Source: Dolomedes plantarius (Eukaryota; Arthropoda; Arachnida; Araneae; Dolomedidae). Taken from it: DNA of 64,000 nt. Shown piece by piece: positions 45,652-55,229 of the stretch; position 1 is the stretch's first letter; every line of letters starts with the position of its first letter. The stretch is from the NCBI GenBank assembly GCA_907164885.2, contig OU015494.1, positions 3,361,223 through 3,425,222 of the forward strand, written 5' to 3'. The position numbers were made by a program, and so were the translations under genes. The notes beneath the pieces are model-generated. The model was not told where the DNA came from and did not search any database. It saw only the letters and a program-made list of their open reading frames with translations.

Positions 45652-46510
45652 TGTAACGTATTACTACTATTTGTGTCAAAAGCAAACACTTAGGTAGCGT
45701 CACAGGTTACGTGTAAGGTAGACAGCTTACTAAAATAGAGACTTTCAAGATAATGAGAATTTCAGATTTATTTAATATACGCGGTTAGGCCGCGATCTCG
45801 AATGATAGATATACAAAGCAGTCCGTAGAAGTTGGAGTAGAAAACGTGGATTGTCTCTCAAGGATGGAGCACACTGTCGCTAAAACGAGGCGACGAACCG
45901 CTGGTCAGGTCACAGAAAAAAGGGCCCGCACTCGTCCACTGGAAGCTAGCAGCTTCTCTGAAATAACACAATTGGGGAGATCAAGTTCCGATCGGTTTCC
46001 TCGACCTTTCTCGGTGAAAAAGGGTCTTCTCACGTAGAGGGCAGAGCCTCACAAAAAACAAGTCACTTAAAAGTGCGTGGAGCTAGGAGATCAGGTATCA
46101 CTCCTAAACTCTCTAAGAAAAACTCTCCGCACAAAAAACTGGTCTTCAAGCCCTCGTCGGCTAATTTAAAAACTTGATCCCTGGCGGAATTCTTTCTAGC
46201 CTCCTCTCTATAGCTCGCTCCGGATAGGCTGAGCGTCTAGCCGTGCGCAAAAAACGATGCCGATTATTTCATCTTCATCACCCGCTTCCTCATTAGCGAT
46301 CTCGTTTCAGGGCGTAAACTGTCATTGTCGGCCACTGTCAAAATATGGCGCCAGACTGTCTCCTCTTTTCATCCCAGGAATGCGTCCCGAAGAGGTGCCC
46401 ATTGTGGTCTTCTTTCGCTCGGGGGGTTCTGCCATTCTTTAGCATCGGTTCACGGCTAGCGACGATTTTAATGGTTTTCCTACTCGCCTCGAGGGGGGGG
46501 GATTGCCACA
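45652..46510 (-). repeat. Gypsy LTR, left (3' LTR on minus strand)
   Basis: 859 bp from TGTAACGTA to TTGCCACA. It differs from the right LTR by only about six changes: three in the first 20 bases, two single substitutions and a G-run length difference. Frames of 60-90 codons inside both LTRs are not genes. Confidence 0.93.
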
Positions 46511-46639
46511 GCCCCTCCCCCCCTTTGAAGAGATTTTGCGGTTCTGCAAAATCTGAAAATCAAGGGTTAGGTACAGGTATCTTACTTGTATTCCATCTCC
46601 AGAGGCATTCCTAACAATTTTAATTTATGCATCAACTTC

Positions 46640-48388
46640 GGGGCCCTCCCCGTGCTATCAATAAAGAGAGATTGTAAAGTTGCTATAAGGAAAAACGACC
46701 TCGGAAATATAATTATTAAAGGTTGTTTGTTAACTTAAGAGATAAATTGGTGTGATAGCTTAAGTCTGCCGGCACCTCCTCGTGGTGGGCCCTGGGGGGT
46801 AGTCATTTGACTACCTGCTAACGCCGGAGACTGGGGAGAAGAGAGTTATTAAACTTAAATTTATACGATGGAGAAAAAGAGATCAAATCCAGTGGAAGCT
46901 TGCGATGAATTCGATAAAATTGTAAGTGGAAGATATAAGAAATTAAATGATATGATAAGTGCATCTAGATGGAACCCAGAGGTAAAAAGTGAAATATCAG
47001 ATAATATAATGGGAATACTAGAAGTAATCAAGGAACAAAGAAACTTGATTATGTATGTAACAGGGCAAAATAGTGTGCTTGAAAAAAGCAAAGCAGAAAG
47101 TTATGCTGATGTAGTTAAAAAACCCACTAAGGAAAAAATGACGATGGGGAAAAGAAAAGACACGAGGGAGTTTGTGGTTAAGATTATGCCAAAAGCTGAC
47201 CAGACTTCCGATACTACAAAAGGGCAACTACAAGAATTTATTAAACCGGATGAACTTAAGATAGGCATTAAAGCCTGTCGTAGAATAGATAGAGGAGGAG
47301 TGGTCATTGGGACTGAAAATGAAGATGATTTAGACAAGTTAATAAGGGAGTTTAAAGCTATTGATAAGCTTGAAAGTAACTACAAAATTGAAAAACCAAA
47401 GAGAAGACGACCCCATTTCATAATATTTGGTGTTAAGGAAGATTATGCAATAGAGGAATTTAAAAGAAAGTTGTTGGCGCAAAATGATGAATTCAAGGAA
47501 AGTGATTTGAATATAGTGAAAGGATATGAGTCGAGATCAGGAGACAATTGGATTCTCACAATAAATGGAGAGTCATATAAGAAAATAGAAAGAATTAAGA
47601 AGTTGAAATTAGACTGGGAAAGATTCAGCATAAAAGAATACTTACGACCGATCATTTGTTATAACTGTTGGAGTTATGGTCACATAGCGAAGGTATGCCA
47701 ATTTAGGAAGACTTGTATGAGGTGCAGAAAGATGCACGATAATATGAAAGACTGTAAGGAAAATCCAGAGTGTGCGAATTGTTATCATTATCTTGATAAG
47801 GATGATACATTTGATAAGGAGAAGCTACAAGTTGTAGCTAATCACCTACCTACGGACACCAGATGTCCAAGGTATCTACATGAGGTAAAAAAGCTCTTCA
47901 GCAGAACTGATCATGGGATGTTTAAAATTGGACAATAATTAACACTTTTGGTGCAGTTTCCATTGTTATTCTGTTGTTCTAGGATTTTGTTTTATAATAA
48001 TAATAATTATGTATGTTTAAGATTTGTTTGCCTGCACGATTTGTGCAGGTTTTCAGTTGTAACTTTATAAGTTAATAAAGTGGGATGAGCGATGTAGTTC
48101 GCAGATTGGTGGATGCGGACTTAAATTGGGAAATTTGTTATAATATGTAATACATGCATACTGACACGGACAATTTAAATTCGGGTCGGTTCCTGTTGAT
48201 GCTCTGGCTCGTGGAGGGCGTGAGCGAATGGGGTCGCTAGCTGAACTGGACTTGGATGGTGGGTTTAAGAGTGCCTGGCCCGCGGGTCCATTCGGGCCGG
48301 CTGGGTTGCTGTGGCGCGGCCGGTCTTCAGATTATACCATTGTCGATACTCCGTGAAGGAGTGGGGGACCGGACGATGTTGGTTTCAA
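46640..48388 (+). mobile_element. LINE copy A: 5' UTR, ORF1, 3' UTR, no ORF2
   Basis: A 15-bp duplication TTATGCATCAACTTC flanks it exactly (46625-46639 and 48389-48403). A GC-rich 5' UTR begins GGGGCCCTCCCCGTGC. One ORF (46868-47938) is followed by about 450 bp of 3' UTR with a hairpin (CCTGCAC/GTGCAGG, 48031-48049), an AATAAA and ATGAGCGATGTAG (48085-48097). No endonuclease or RT sequence is present. The 3' UTR matches that of LINE copy B. Confidence 0.88.
46868..47938 (+). CDS. LINE ORF1 protein with CCHC zinc knuckles
   Basis: An intact 356-residue frame. Residues 1-75 are charged and probably helical; about 76-105 are very basic (KKPTKEKMTMGKRKDTREF). A central domain with alpha-beta character (residues about 105-265) contains repeated KIGIKACRR and ILTINGESYKKIERIKK blocks, as in the RRM-like part of Jockey/R1/I-type ORF1 proteins. 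Then come zinc knuckles CYNCWSYGHIAKVC and CMRCRKMHDNMKDC and a longer CANC...H...C unit, ending around residue 356. ORF1 proteins bind element RNA and act as chaperones. No ORF2 follows. The preserved frame suggests recent activity or selection before insertion. It could be mobilised by another LINE's RT. Confidence 0.85.
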   Translation: MEKKRSNPVEACDEFDKIVSGRYKKLNDMISASRWNPEVKSEISDNIMGILEVIKEQRNLIMYVTGQNSVLEKSKAESYADVVKKPTKEKMTMGKRKDTREFVVKIMPKADQTSDTTKGQLQEFIKPDELKIGIKACRRIDRGGVVIGTENEDDLDKLIREFKAIDKLESNYKIEKPKRRRPHFIIFGVKEDYAIEEFKRKLLAQNDEFKESDLNIVKGYESRSGDNWILTINGESYKKIERIKKLKLDWERFSIKEYLRPIICYNCWSYGHIAKVCQFRKTCMRCRKMHDNMKDCKENPECANCYHYLDKDDTFDKEKLQVVANHLPTDTRCPRYLHEVKKLFSRTDHGMFKIGQ

Positions 48389-48403
48389 TTATGCATCAAC
48401 TTC

Positions 48404-48675
48404 TAGGTTAAGTTTACTATTCATGTTACACTTAATTTACAATAAAAAAAATTTTACACTAACACAATACCTCAATTAAAACATTAAATGTCATTTATAT
48501 TTACAGAAACACATAAAAAAACATTCATATTTACAACACTATCTTAGGTTTAGAGGTTCAAACTAAAAAGAAAACTTTATCTTATCACAATTTCTTAATT
48601 TAAAAACAATACACTTAATTCCAATTACAATACGAAAAAAAAATGAAAAATGTTACAATTCAATTTATTTTTAAA
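48404..48675 (-). other. Gypsy 3' non-coding region
   Basis: AT-rich DNA between the LINE target site and the end of pol. On the minus strand it follows the RNase H stop. Confidence 0.6.
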
Positions 48676-49234
48676 TCAGTCTGCTCTACTGAGACAGTCT
48701 GCGTGTTTATTTCGTGACCCTGGCCTATGAACAATCTTATAATTAAATGGTTGCATAGCTAGAGACCACCTCATATGCCTATGGTTGTTACCGGCATTAT
48801 TTTTTTCTATTCGCTGACACGGGTCGCAAGATTTTACGAACATCTCCGCTTCTTTGGTGCACTGGGGCCAATAATAATAACGCAATAGCTCATTTTTCGT
48901 TCTGAGCACCCCCATATGTCCCCGTAATCCCTCGTGAATCAAAATTAAGATTCTGGCTCGGAGACATTTAGGAATGACTAACTGCCTCCGTTCTTTGCCT
49001 CTGTGATCCGTGGATCTTCTAAATAACAACCCTTTTTCAACCAAATATTCAGTTGTGGTTTTATTTTTAACCTTATTCCAGAGGGGCTTTAGTTCTTTAC
49101 ACCTCTCTTGCTCTTTTCGGAAAATTTCTGAGCTTACACCCGCTAAATCCATTTATGCGCTCCCTTCTCCCGGGGGCAGTACTAATTCGCTCTCGACCTG
49201 GACCGTTCCCTCTTCACTCTGACCAGTTTCGGTT
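48676..49234 (-). pseudogene. Gypsy integrase finger fused to RNase H end
   Basis: On the minus strand, after a linker rich in E and G (GVETETGQSEEGTVQVESEL, one stop before MDLAG), the frame at 49152-48676 has the charged pre-integrase block FRKEQERCKELKPLW. The H2C2 finger follows (LIHEGLRGHMGVLRTK, then KSCDPCQRIEK). It then passes directly into the end of RNase H (MRWSLAMQPFNYKIVHRPGS, then KHADCLSRAD) and a stop. In ordinary Ty3/gypsy elements RNase H precedes the integrase. The order here matches Gmr1-like elements, whose integrase lies upstream of RT. The integrase core, RT and most of RNase H are deleted. Confidence 0.82.
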
Positions 49235-50206
49235 TCAACTCCTACGGCGGGAATTGAATTTTTTTAGTTTTTCTCCACGACTTACTATGGCTAGCGACCG
49301 GTTTCGCATAACGATGCAGTTCACGGACTGGGGTTCGCTTTTGAGCCTCTCTACAAGTTCCTGGGTATAATTTCCCATTAAGTAATGGTTCATTCCCACT
49401 GACTTTCCTACCACGGCTGCTTTCGTGAGCAGATCCCCATATTTCTCACTTTCTATTCGCACTCTAGCGACCGGTAAACTCCGCAATTCATTTTCTAAGG
49501 CTGTGCGGACCCATACCCTTTCTCCGGTAAAATCTGAGGCGTTTATTAATTTAATAGGGGCTAGATCAAAACTCGAACCACTGTCCCTGAGAATGGTGGT
49601 CTCGATACCGTTTATTTTTGCCTTACTTAAGTATGGCTTGAACACTGGTTCAAAGATCTCCGCAGTAGCTACACTGTTTACACGCTCGGCAGTTTGCCTG
49701 TGTAATTCGGGGCACTGATGTCTCAGATGGTCGGTCGACCCACACTGATAACAAGCCGGGGGCTTACGTTTTTCGAACTCGCGTGTGCGCCAGTTATTCC
49801 CACCTGATCCTTGGCTCCTCCCGTTAAAAGAGTTAGACCTTTCCCAGTCTCCCTTTTTATCCTCATTTATCTCCTCGGCGATTTTGGGTTTCTCTGCCGC
49901 CTTTTTCTCTGGTGGTTTTAAATTAAGGGGTTTTCTGATAGTGCGCCTTGTCGCTTCATATTCGTCCAATTTTTTCACTAAGATGTGAGGGTCCACTATA
50001 GCTCCCCAATCATCTAAAAAGTGTTCTCGGATTTCCGCAGGGACGCGTTTTTTAATCTGGTCTGCAACCATGAGATTCTTAAGGGCTTCAAAATCTTTTA
50101 CACTTACCCCTTCAAGCCATCCCTCTAAATAATTTCTCAGATCGAAAATTAAATCTTTCCATAGGGCTCCTGGCCGCCTCTGGTGTTGATTTAGTTTAAT
50201 TCTAAA
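49235..50206 (-). CDS. Gypsy gag C-terminus and protease
   Basis: An open minus-strand frame from the LINE B insertion site through MVADQIKKRVPAEIREHF (end of a gag domain related to SCAN-like modules). A basic linker and one zinc knuckle CYQCGSTDHLRHQC (about 49725-49765) follow, then an aspartic protease with DSGSS (ILRDSGSSFDLAP, about 49570-49600). Upstream in frame lies WKDLIFDLRNYLEGWLEG (about 50100-50165). The frame ends at 49235 just after the protease, and the pol frame continues one base shifted. Gag packages RNA; the protease processes Gag-Pol. It is a fragment, because LINE B separates it from the gag N-terminus. Confidence 0.85.
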   Translation of the reverse strand, partial: FRIKLNQHQRRPGALWKDLIFDLRNYLEGWLEGVSVKDFEALKNLMVADQIKKRVPAEIREHFLDDWGAIVDPHILVKKLDEYEATRRTIRKPLNLKPPEKKAAEKPKIAEEINEDKKGDWERSNSFNGRSQGSGGNNWRTREFEKRKPPACYQCGSTDHLRHQCPELHRQTAERVNSVATAEIFEPVFKPYLSKAKINGIETTILRDSGSSFDLAPIKLINASDFTGERVWVRTALENELRSLPVARVRIESEKYGDLLTKAAVVGKSVGMNHYLMGNYTQELVERLKSEPQSVNCIVMRNRSLAIVSRGEKLKKFNSRRRS

Positions 50207-51424
50207 CGCCTACGGCCCCCCACTCCCTAAAAGGAGTATCAGCCAATGGGTAACTGATGACCGGTCGTGCCACAGCAGCCCCGCCGTACCTCAGGAACCG
50301 CCGCAGGGCGAGTCAATACCAATCCGCACCTAAGTGTCCAGTTCAGCTAGCGTCACCGCACGCTCCCAGCCCCCACGAGCCAGAGCATCAACAGAGCCAA
50401 TCCTAATTTAGTCGTCTGTGACCATTACTTTTAGTTCAATTAATACAAAGCTATTCCCTTTACCCCGCAGCCACCAGCTTGCACTCTACATCGCTCATTG
50501 AATTTTATTGTAAACAAACTTACAAAAAGCACCACACGTGCTAAAACTAAACAATACAGAAAATATTGCTGAACCAAACAACAAACAGGTAACTATCAAA
50601 TACAAAATCACACACCTCGTGTGAAAAGCCGCGTATCCACTACACGCACCAACAACGAAAAAGTTAAACAGAAAAACAAATACAACTCTTATCTCTTTCT
50701 AAGTCTCTGCAGCAGATCCAGAAATCCATCCTCAGTAGTCTCGGCGTCGTCTGCCCTTGCTTCGGCTCTCATCCTAGTATGTCCATAATCCGTGGTGTCA
50801 ATAAGTCTGTCAACCGCGGCTTGATAGCTGCAACAGCCGACCGATGTCGGCAAATGCCCCATTTCAATGCTTTGTCCCGTTCTCCTCTGTCGTCTCTCAC
50901 AGTTCCCACAGGTTGTTCCTCTCTTACAGGGATCCTCCCCATGTTCTTTTTCTGCACAAACTTTACACTTTCTTTCATTTTTACAATATTTAGCTACATG
51001 TCCTATACCCCAGCATTTATAACATATTGCAGGCTTCACATAGTTCTTCCAGGCATGTTGCATCCAACCGATCTTAATTCTTCTTAATCTCTCTATTTTC
51101 TTATAATCCTTTCCTTTTATCCGAAGTATCCAGCTATTTCCTCTTTTAGTCTTAAAGCACTTCACCACGTCTATATCCATCTCTCTCACCTCTTCATTTT
51201 GCTTTTTTAGCAATTCAATAAACTCGTCATTTTCATACTCATTTTCAACCCCGTAAATAGCAATGTTCGGATCTCTCAATTTTGGTATTTTAGCTTCATA
51301 TTCTGCACTTAATTCCTTATTACCATGAAACCCAGTTAGAAAAGTTTCCAGATCCTTTTCCGAGTCCACACCAACAATAATTCCTCCTTTTCCCGCCCTT
51401 CTGCAGGTCTTTATGCCAATACCC
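50207..51424 (-). mobile_element. LINE copy B, 5'-truncated, no ORF2
   Basis: Inserted in gypsy gag with an imperfect duplication, AGTTTAATTCTAAA (50193-50206) and AGTTAACTCTAAA (51425-51437). On the minus strand it begins inside ORF1 and ends with a 3' UTR. This UTR shares with LINE A an AGCAC/GTGCT hairpin at the matching place (50528-50542), ATGAGCGATGTAG (50485-50497), CTGTTGATGCTCTGGCTCGT and GCTAGCTGAACTGGAC. There is no ORF2 between ORF1 and the 3' UTR. Confidence 0.87.
50689..51424 (-). pseudogene. LINE ORF1 protein, 5'-truncated
   Basis: Open from the insertion site: IGIKTCRRAGKGGIIVGVDS corresponds to IGIKACRR onward of the copy A protein, so about 130 N-terminal residues are missing. 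It retains NSWILRIKGKDYKKIERLRR, zinc knuckles CYKCWGIGHVAKYC and CKVCAEKEHGEDPC, a third CGNC...H...C unit, and a divergent acidic C-terminus ending LQRLRKR at 50689. Identity to copy A looks to be about 40 percent, so the two copies come from well-separated subfamilies. No internal stop. Confidence 0.85.
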
Positions 51425-51437
51425 AGTTAACTCTAAA

Positions 51438-51995
51438 AGTCTCCGGACTTAACTTAAAACGGCTCAGAAGTAATTTCTTTACCTGATCGTAATCATCTGC
51501 TACCTCAACGGGTTCGCGAATAATTATTTCAGCGATCTCCGTGGGTAATAATGAAAGCAAATGCATCATTCGTTCCCCGTCCTCAACCTGAGCCTTGCGG
51601 GCCTGACGTTCGAAAAGAGTTAGGAAGAGAGAAATGTCGGACTTATCCGGATCATATTTCTGCATTAGGGCTTTGAAATTTCGTACTGGCCTAGCGCTAT
51701 CAATCTGGGATGAAGCTACACTGGCGGTTTCGGCTGCATGAGTTAACCGCAACCTTTCCAGTTCAAATTCTCTTTGTCTAGCTTCGCGTTCTAATTATAA
51801 GTGTCTAAACTCGGTTTTTTCGCGCTCTTCTTTAATGATTTTTATTTGAGCCCTAACACTCTCTTCATCATACCTTGCACTGGCCAAAATTCTGTCGTAT
51901 AGGTCACATTTCCTATCGTGATCCTCGAAATCAATCCCTAGATCATCTGAAAGAACCTGGAGGTCTTCTTTCTTATATGTCATTAAGAAAGCCAT
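51438..51995 (-). pseudogene. Gypsy gag N-terminus
   Basis: ATG 51995 starts MAFLMTYKKEDLQVLSDDLG. A coiled, acidic helix region follows (EESVRAQIKIIKEEREKTEF), one in-frame stop just after FRHL (about 51795), then FKALMQKYDPDKSDISLFLT, the gag domain start, and LLSRFKLSPETFRV, where LINE B inserted. The sequence continues at 50206 with the expected downstream gag domain. Apart from the single stop and the insertion, the frame is undamaged. Confidence 0.85.
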
Positions 51996-52957
51996 TTTGC
52001 CTAACCCAATATAACCCCAATATATTAATCAAAACCCAATTCTCCAAAATAATACACTCTAATACAATACTTAATAATTAATAAAAATGCACTTTTCTTA
52101 ATCTCTAGCACAAATACACTTGATACTATAACACAATATGCAATTTAGGTTCAATAACATATGCTTGCAACAAAAAATTTCTACGATACACTTTTACTAA
52201 ATTGGTAACACTTCGCGACTTGTTCATAAACCAGATCACAAAACCACAAGTCTCGAATTTCTCGGACTCAAAAAAAAATATGCTTAACGAGCTGATGCTC
52301 AAACGTTTCTCGAATTTCTCGAGTTATCTTAACTAAGGAGTTAATTATAAAAAACACAAATATTCTGTCGACTTTCTCGACGGGTAATTAACTTAAGAGT
52401 TAATATTTAAAAAACACAAATATTATGTCGACTTTCTCGACGGGTAATTAACTTAAGAGTTAATATTTAAAAAACACAAATATTATGTCGACTTTCTCGA
52501 CGGGTAATTAACTTAAGAGTTAATATTTAAAAAACACAAATATTATGTCGACTTTCTCGACGGGTAATTAACTTAAGAGTTAATATTTAAAAAACACAAA
52601 TATTATGTCGACTTTCTCGACGGGTAATTAACTTAAGAGTTAATATTTAAAAAACACAAATATTATGTCGACTTTCTCGACGGGTAATTAACTTAAGAGT
52701 TAATATTTAAAAAAACACTTCAAATACACATTTGCCTCTAGAGAATGAAAAACAAGTACCTGTCCTCGAAGCTTGCTTCTCTAATCGGGGATGTTGGCTT
52801 TCTTGGCTCAGTAGGAATGGCTCCACACTAGTCACAGTTTTTATGCACTCTTGAAAGTTCAAACTATCGTACGCGCACACACTCACAGTCTTGTAAAATC
52901 ACTCTCTAAAGCTGGATTCATCCATTGCTGCCACCATTCTTCTATTATTAGTATAGC
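51996..52957 (-). other. Gypsy leader
   Basis: About 960 bp between the right LTR and the gag start, unusually long. It contains the 60-bp minisatellite (52321-52719) and several CTCGAATTTCTCGA-type motifs next to it. Confidence 0.75.
52321..52719. repeat. 60-bp minisatellite, about 6.6 units
   Basis: Five consecutive units starting at 52381, 52441, 52501, 52561 and 52621 are identical base for base. The unit at 52321 is a diverged version and the last (52681-52719) is partial. Each unit holds TTAACTTAAGAGTTAA, a dyad, and GTCGACTTTCTCGAC, another dyad. No unique spacers, so it is not a CRISPR array. Confidence 0.97.
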
Positions 52958-53818
52958 TGTAACGTAGTCCTGCTATTTGTGTCAAAAGCAAACACTTAGG
53001 TAGCGTCACAGGTTACGTGTAAGGTAGACAGCTTACTAAAATAGAGACTTTCAAGATAATGAGAATTTCAGATTTATTTAATATACGCGGTTAGGCCGCG
53101 ATCTCGAATGATAGATATACAAAGCAGTCCGTAGAAGTTGGAGTAGAAAACGTGGATTGTCTCTCAAGGATGAAGCACACTGTCGCTAAAACGAGGCGAC
53201 GAACCGCTGGTCAGGTCACAGAAAAAAGGGCCCGCACTCGTCCACTGGAAGCTAGCAGCTTCTCTGAAATAACACAATTGGGGAGATCAAGTTCCGATCG
53301 GTTTCCCCGACCTTTCTCGGTGAAAAAGGGTCTTCTCACGTAGAGGGCAGAGCCTCACAAAAAACAAGTCACTTAAAAGTGCGTGGAGCTAGGAGATCAG
53401 GTATCACTCCTAAACTCTCTAAGAAAAACTCTCCGCACAAAAAACTGGTCTTCAAGCCCTCGTCGGCTAATTTAAAAACTTGATCCCTGGCGGAATTCTT
53501 TCTAGCCTCCTCTCTATAGCTCGCTCCGGATAGGCTGAGCGTCTAGCCGTGCGCAAAAAACGATGCCGATTATTTCATCTTCATCACCCGCTTCCTCATT
53601 AGCGATCTCGTTTCAGGGCGTAAACTGTCATTGTCGGCCACTGTCAAAATATGGCGCCAGACTGTCTCCTCTTTTCATCCCAGGAATGCGTCCCGAAGAG
53701 GTGCCCATTGTGGTCTTCTTTCGCTCGGGGGGTTCTGCCATTCTTTAGCATCGGTTCACGGCTAGCGACGATTTTAATGGTTTTCCTACTCGCCTCGAGG
53801 GGGGGGGGAATTGCCACA
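52958..53818 (-). repeat. Gypsy LTR, right (5' LTR on minus strand)
   Basis: 861 bp, TGTAACGTAG to TTGCCACA, followed by the GAGA duplication. On the minus strand it drives the element. Nearly identical to the left LTR, so the insertion is young. Confidence 0.93.
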
Positions 53819-54164
53819 GAGAGGTCTAAATCCTTCATGTTCTCAAACAAAAATGATTACCAAATGTTTCCTCCAGTCAATTAAACTTTCAACTAATTTA
53901 TTGATTTATGTTCTTGATAGATTACATTCAAGATCAATGTTATTATATTCAAAAGTTTTTCAAATGATATTTCATTGATTGCATACATTTTTTCCTTTCT
54001 CTTTTCTCTCCATCTCTGAGAAATGTGTTTGCAGAAAAAATATTTACAAACAGATTCTTGAACATAATTTTGCGCCAATATTTATTTATTTATTTATTTA
54101 ATTTAAAATACGTGAAGTTATTTTTCAGCATGGCAGGTATATTTTCTGCTAAGAGAAAATAACA

Positions 54165-54946
54165 ATGTCAATGGATGCTCTTCCTGAAGAAGAGGTTGGG
54201 CCGAGTGATGAAGAATTTGATTATGTTGATTCCTACAACGCCAAGGATGAAATAGAACATTCTGAACATGACACTGAGTCTGAATTAGATGAGCAAGACA
54301 TTGAGGATGAAGCAAATGAAAGGGTCGGTGGAAATTCAATGGAAGAGGTTGTTCCTGGCCCCTCTGGTGATGGGTATTCAATGACAAAACAAAATAAAGC
54401 CGTCAATTTGATATCCTCCATGCATAACTCAAAATTTACCGACCAATCCAGTAATAACCAGTAATAATAAGTTTTACAATTCAACAAAATCAGGAGTGGA
54501 TAATTTAGACAAAATTATCGCGAACTATTCACCGAATAGAAGGTCGAGACGGTGGTCCCTGACAATATTTTACAATATGATAGCGGTTAGTCTTGTAAAT
54601 TCTGGCATTATTTATGCCAGCTATGATGAGACGCCTGTAATGACACGTTTTGACTTTATAAATTCATTAGCAAACAGTTTGTTAGAAAAAGAAGTGCAAC
54701 GTCGGTTGTCCATCCCAAACCCTCCGGATGACCTAAAAAAATAGCCCGAGACATGCTTGGAGAATCTGAAGAAACGCGTAGCACCTCTCAAGAAATTTCT
54801 GATAAGCTTCCCAAGAGAAAAACGTGCCGATATTGTCGTTATCAAAAAAGGAGGCATACTGCATACAAATGTATAAAATGGGAAAATCCTGCCTAGAGTG
54901 CTCGAAAAAAGTGTGCAATTCTTGCGCTCCTGGAGTAAAAAAGTAA
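54165..54946 (+). pseudogene. piggyBac transposase lacking catalytic core
   Basis: The N-terminal part (54165-54464) is the acidic leader of piggyBac transposases (DALPEEEVGPSDEEFDYVD, then DTESELDEQDIEDEANE). It is joined directly to the C-terminal part: FYNSTKSGVDNLDKIIANYS, RRWSLTIFYNMIAVSLVNSG (54472-54744), then, after a stop and shift, the cysteine-rich RING-like tail CRYCRYQKRRHTAYKC and CLECSKKVCNSC, ending at TAA 54944-54946. The region carrying the catalytic aspartate triad is deleted, so the element is inactive. The GVDxLD block is the best family marker. Confidence 0.87.
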
Positions 54947-55229
54947 TTTTTGCTTACGTGATGCCGATTTTAATTGTATAATTTTAACTGTAAGTATTAT
55001 TCGATTTTAATTGTATTGTGAACAATCAAATAAAACACATTTAGTTAATTTATATGTAGTTTTATTAAATTTGCACCTCTAAAATAAATATTTGCTATGT
55101 ACACGTCTCACAGACGCATGTTACTTGTAACGAACAAAATATGGGTGTTACCAGTTAAGGGTTAATCGAAAAAAATACGCATGATAGGTCAAACATTAAT
55201 ATAACATGGTTTGTTTAAGGCAGTGAAAG

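Larger units (their letters stand above)
45652..53818 (-). mobile_element. Gypsy-type LTR element, copia-like domain order
   Basis: LTRs 45652-46510 and 52958-53818 are nearly identical and flanked by GAGA (45648-45651 and 53819-53822). The minus orientation is fixed by gag-pol and by a polypurine tract, AAAGGGGGGAGGGG read on the minus strand (about 46512-46526), abutting the left LTR. After the right LTR the minus strand reads GAATGGTGGCAGCAATGG, a possible primer site. Order on the minus strand: leader with 60-bp repeats, gag, protease, integrase H2C2 finger, RNase H end, polypurine tract. RT and the integrase core are deleted. Two LINE fragments lie inside. Confidence 0.9.
45256..55161 (+). 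mobile_element. piggyBac element split by a gypsy element
   Basis: TTAA flanks both ends (45252-45255 and 55162-55165). The TIRs are CCTTTAACTGGTAACAC on the left and CCCTTAACTGGTAACAC from the right, one mismatch. Related subterminal motifs (ACAGACG followed by TTAC(C/T)TGTAACG) occur near both ends. A plus-strand piggyBac transposase remnant is at 54165-54946. The gypsy element 45652-53818 sits near its left end; without it the piggyBac is only about 1.7 kb, reflecting loss of the catalytic region. Confidence 0.88.

Noticed and set aside
45846..46614. Frames of 60-90 codons that recur almost identically at 53152-53884
   Set aside because: They are duplicated only because they lie in the two LTRs of the gypsy element.
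48676..49152. Integrase-RNase H fusion as a new gene
   Set aside because: It is better explained by a deletion in an element whose pol order places integrase before RT and RNase H.
52321..52719. CRISPR-like regular repeat
   Set aside because: Repeats abut directly with no unique spacers, and the context is a eukaryotic retrotransposon.
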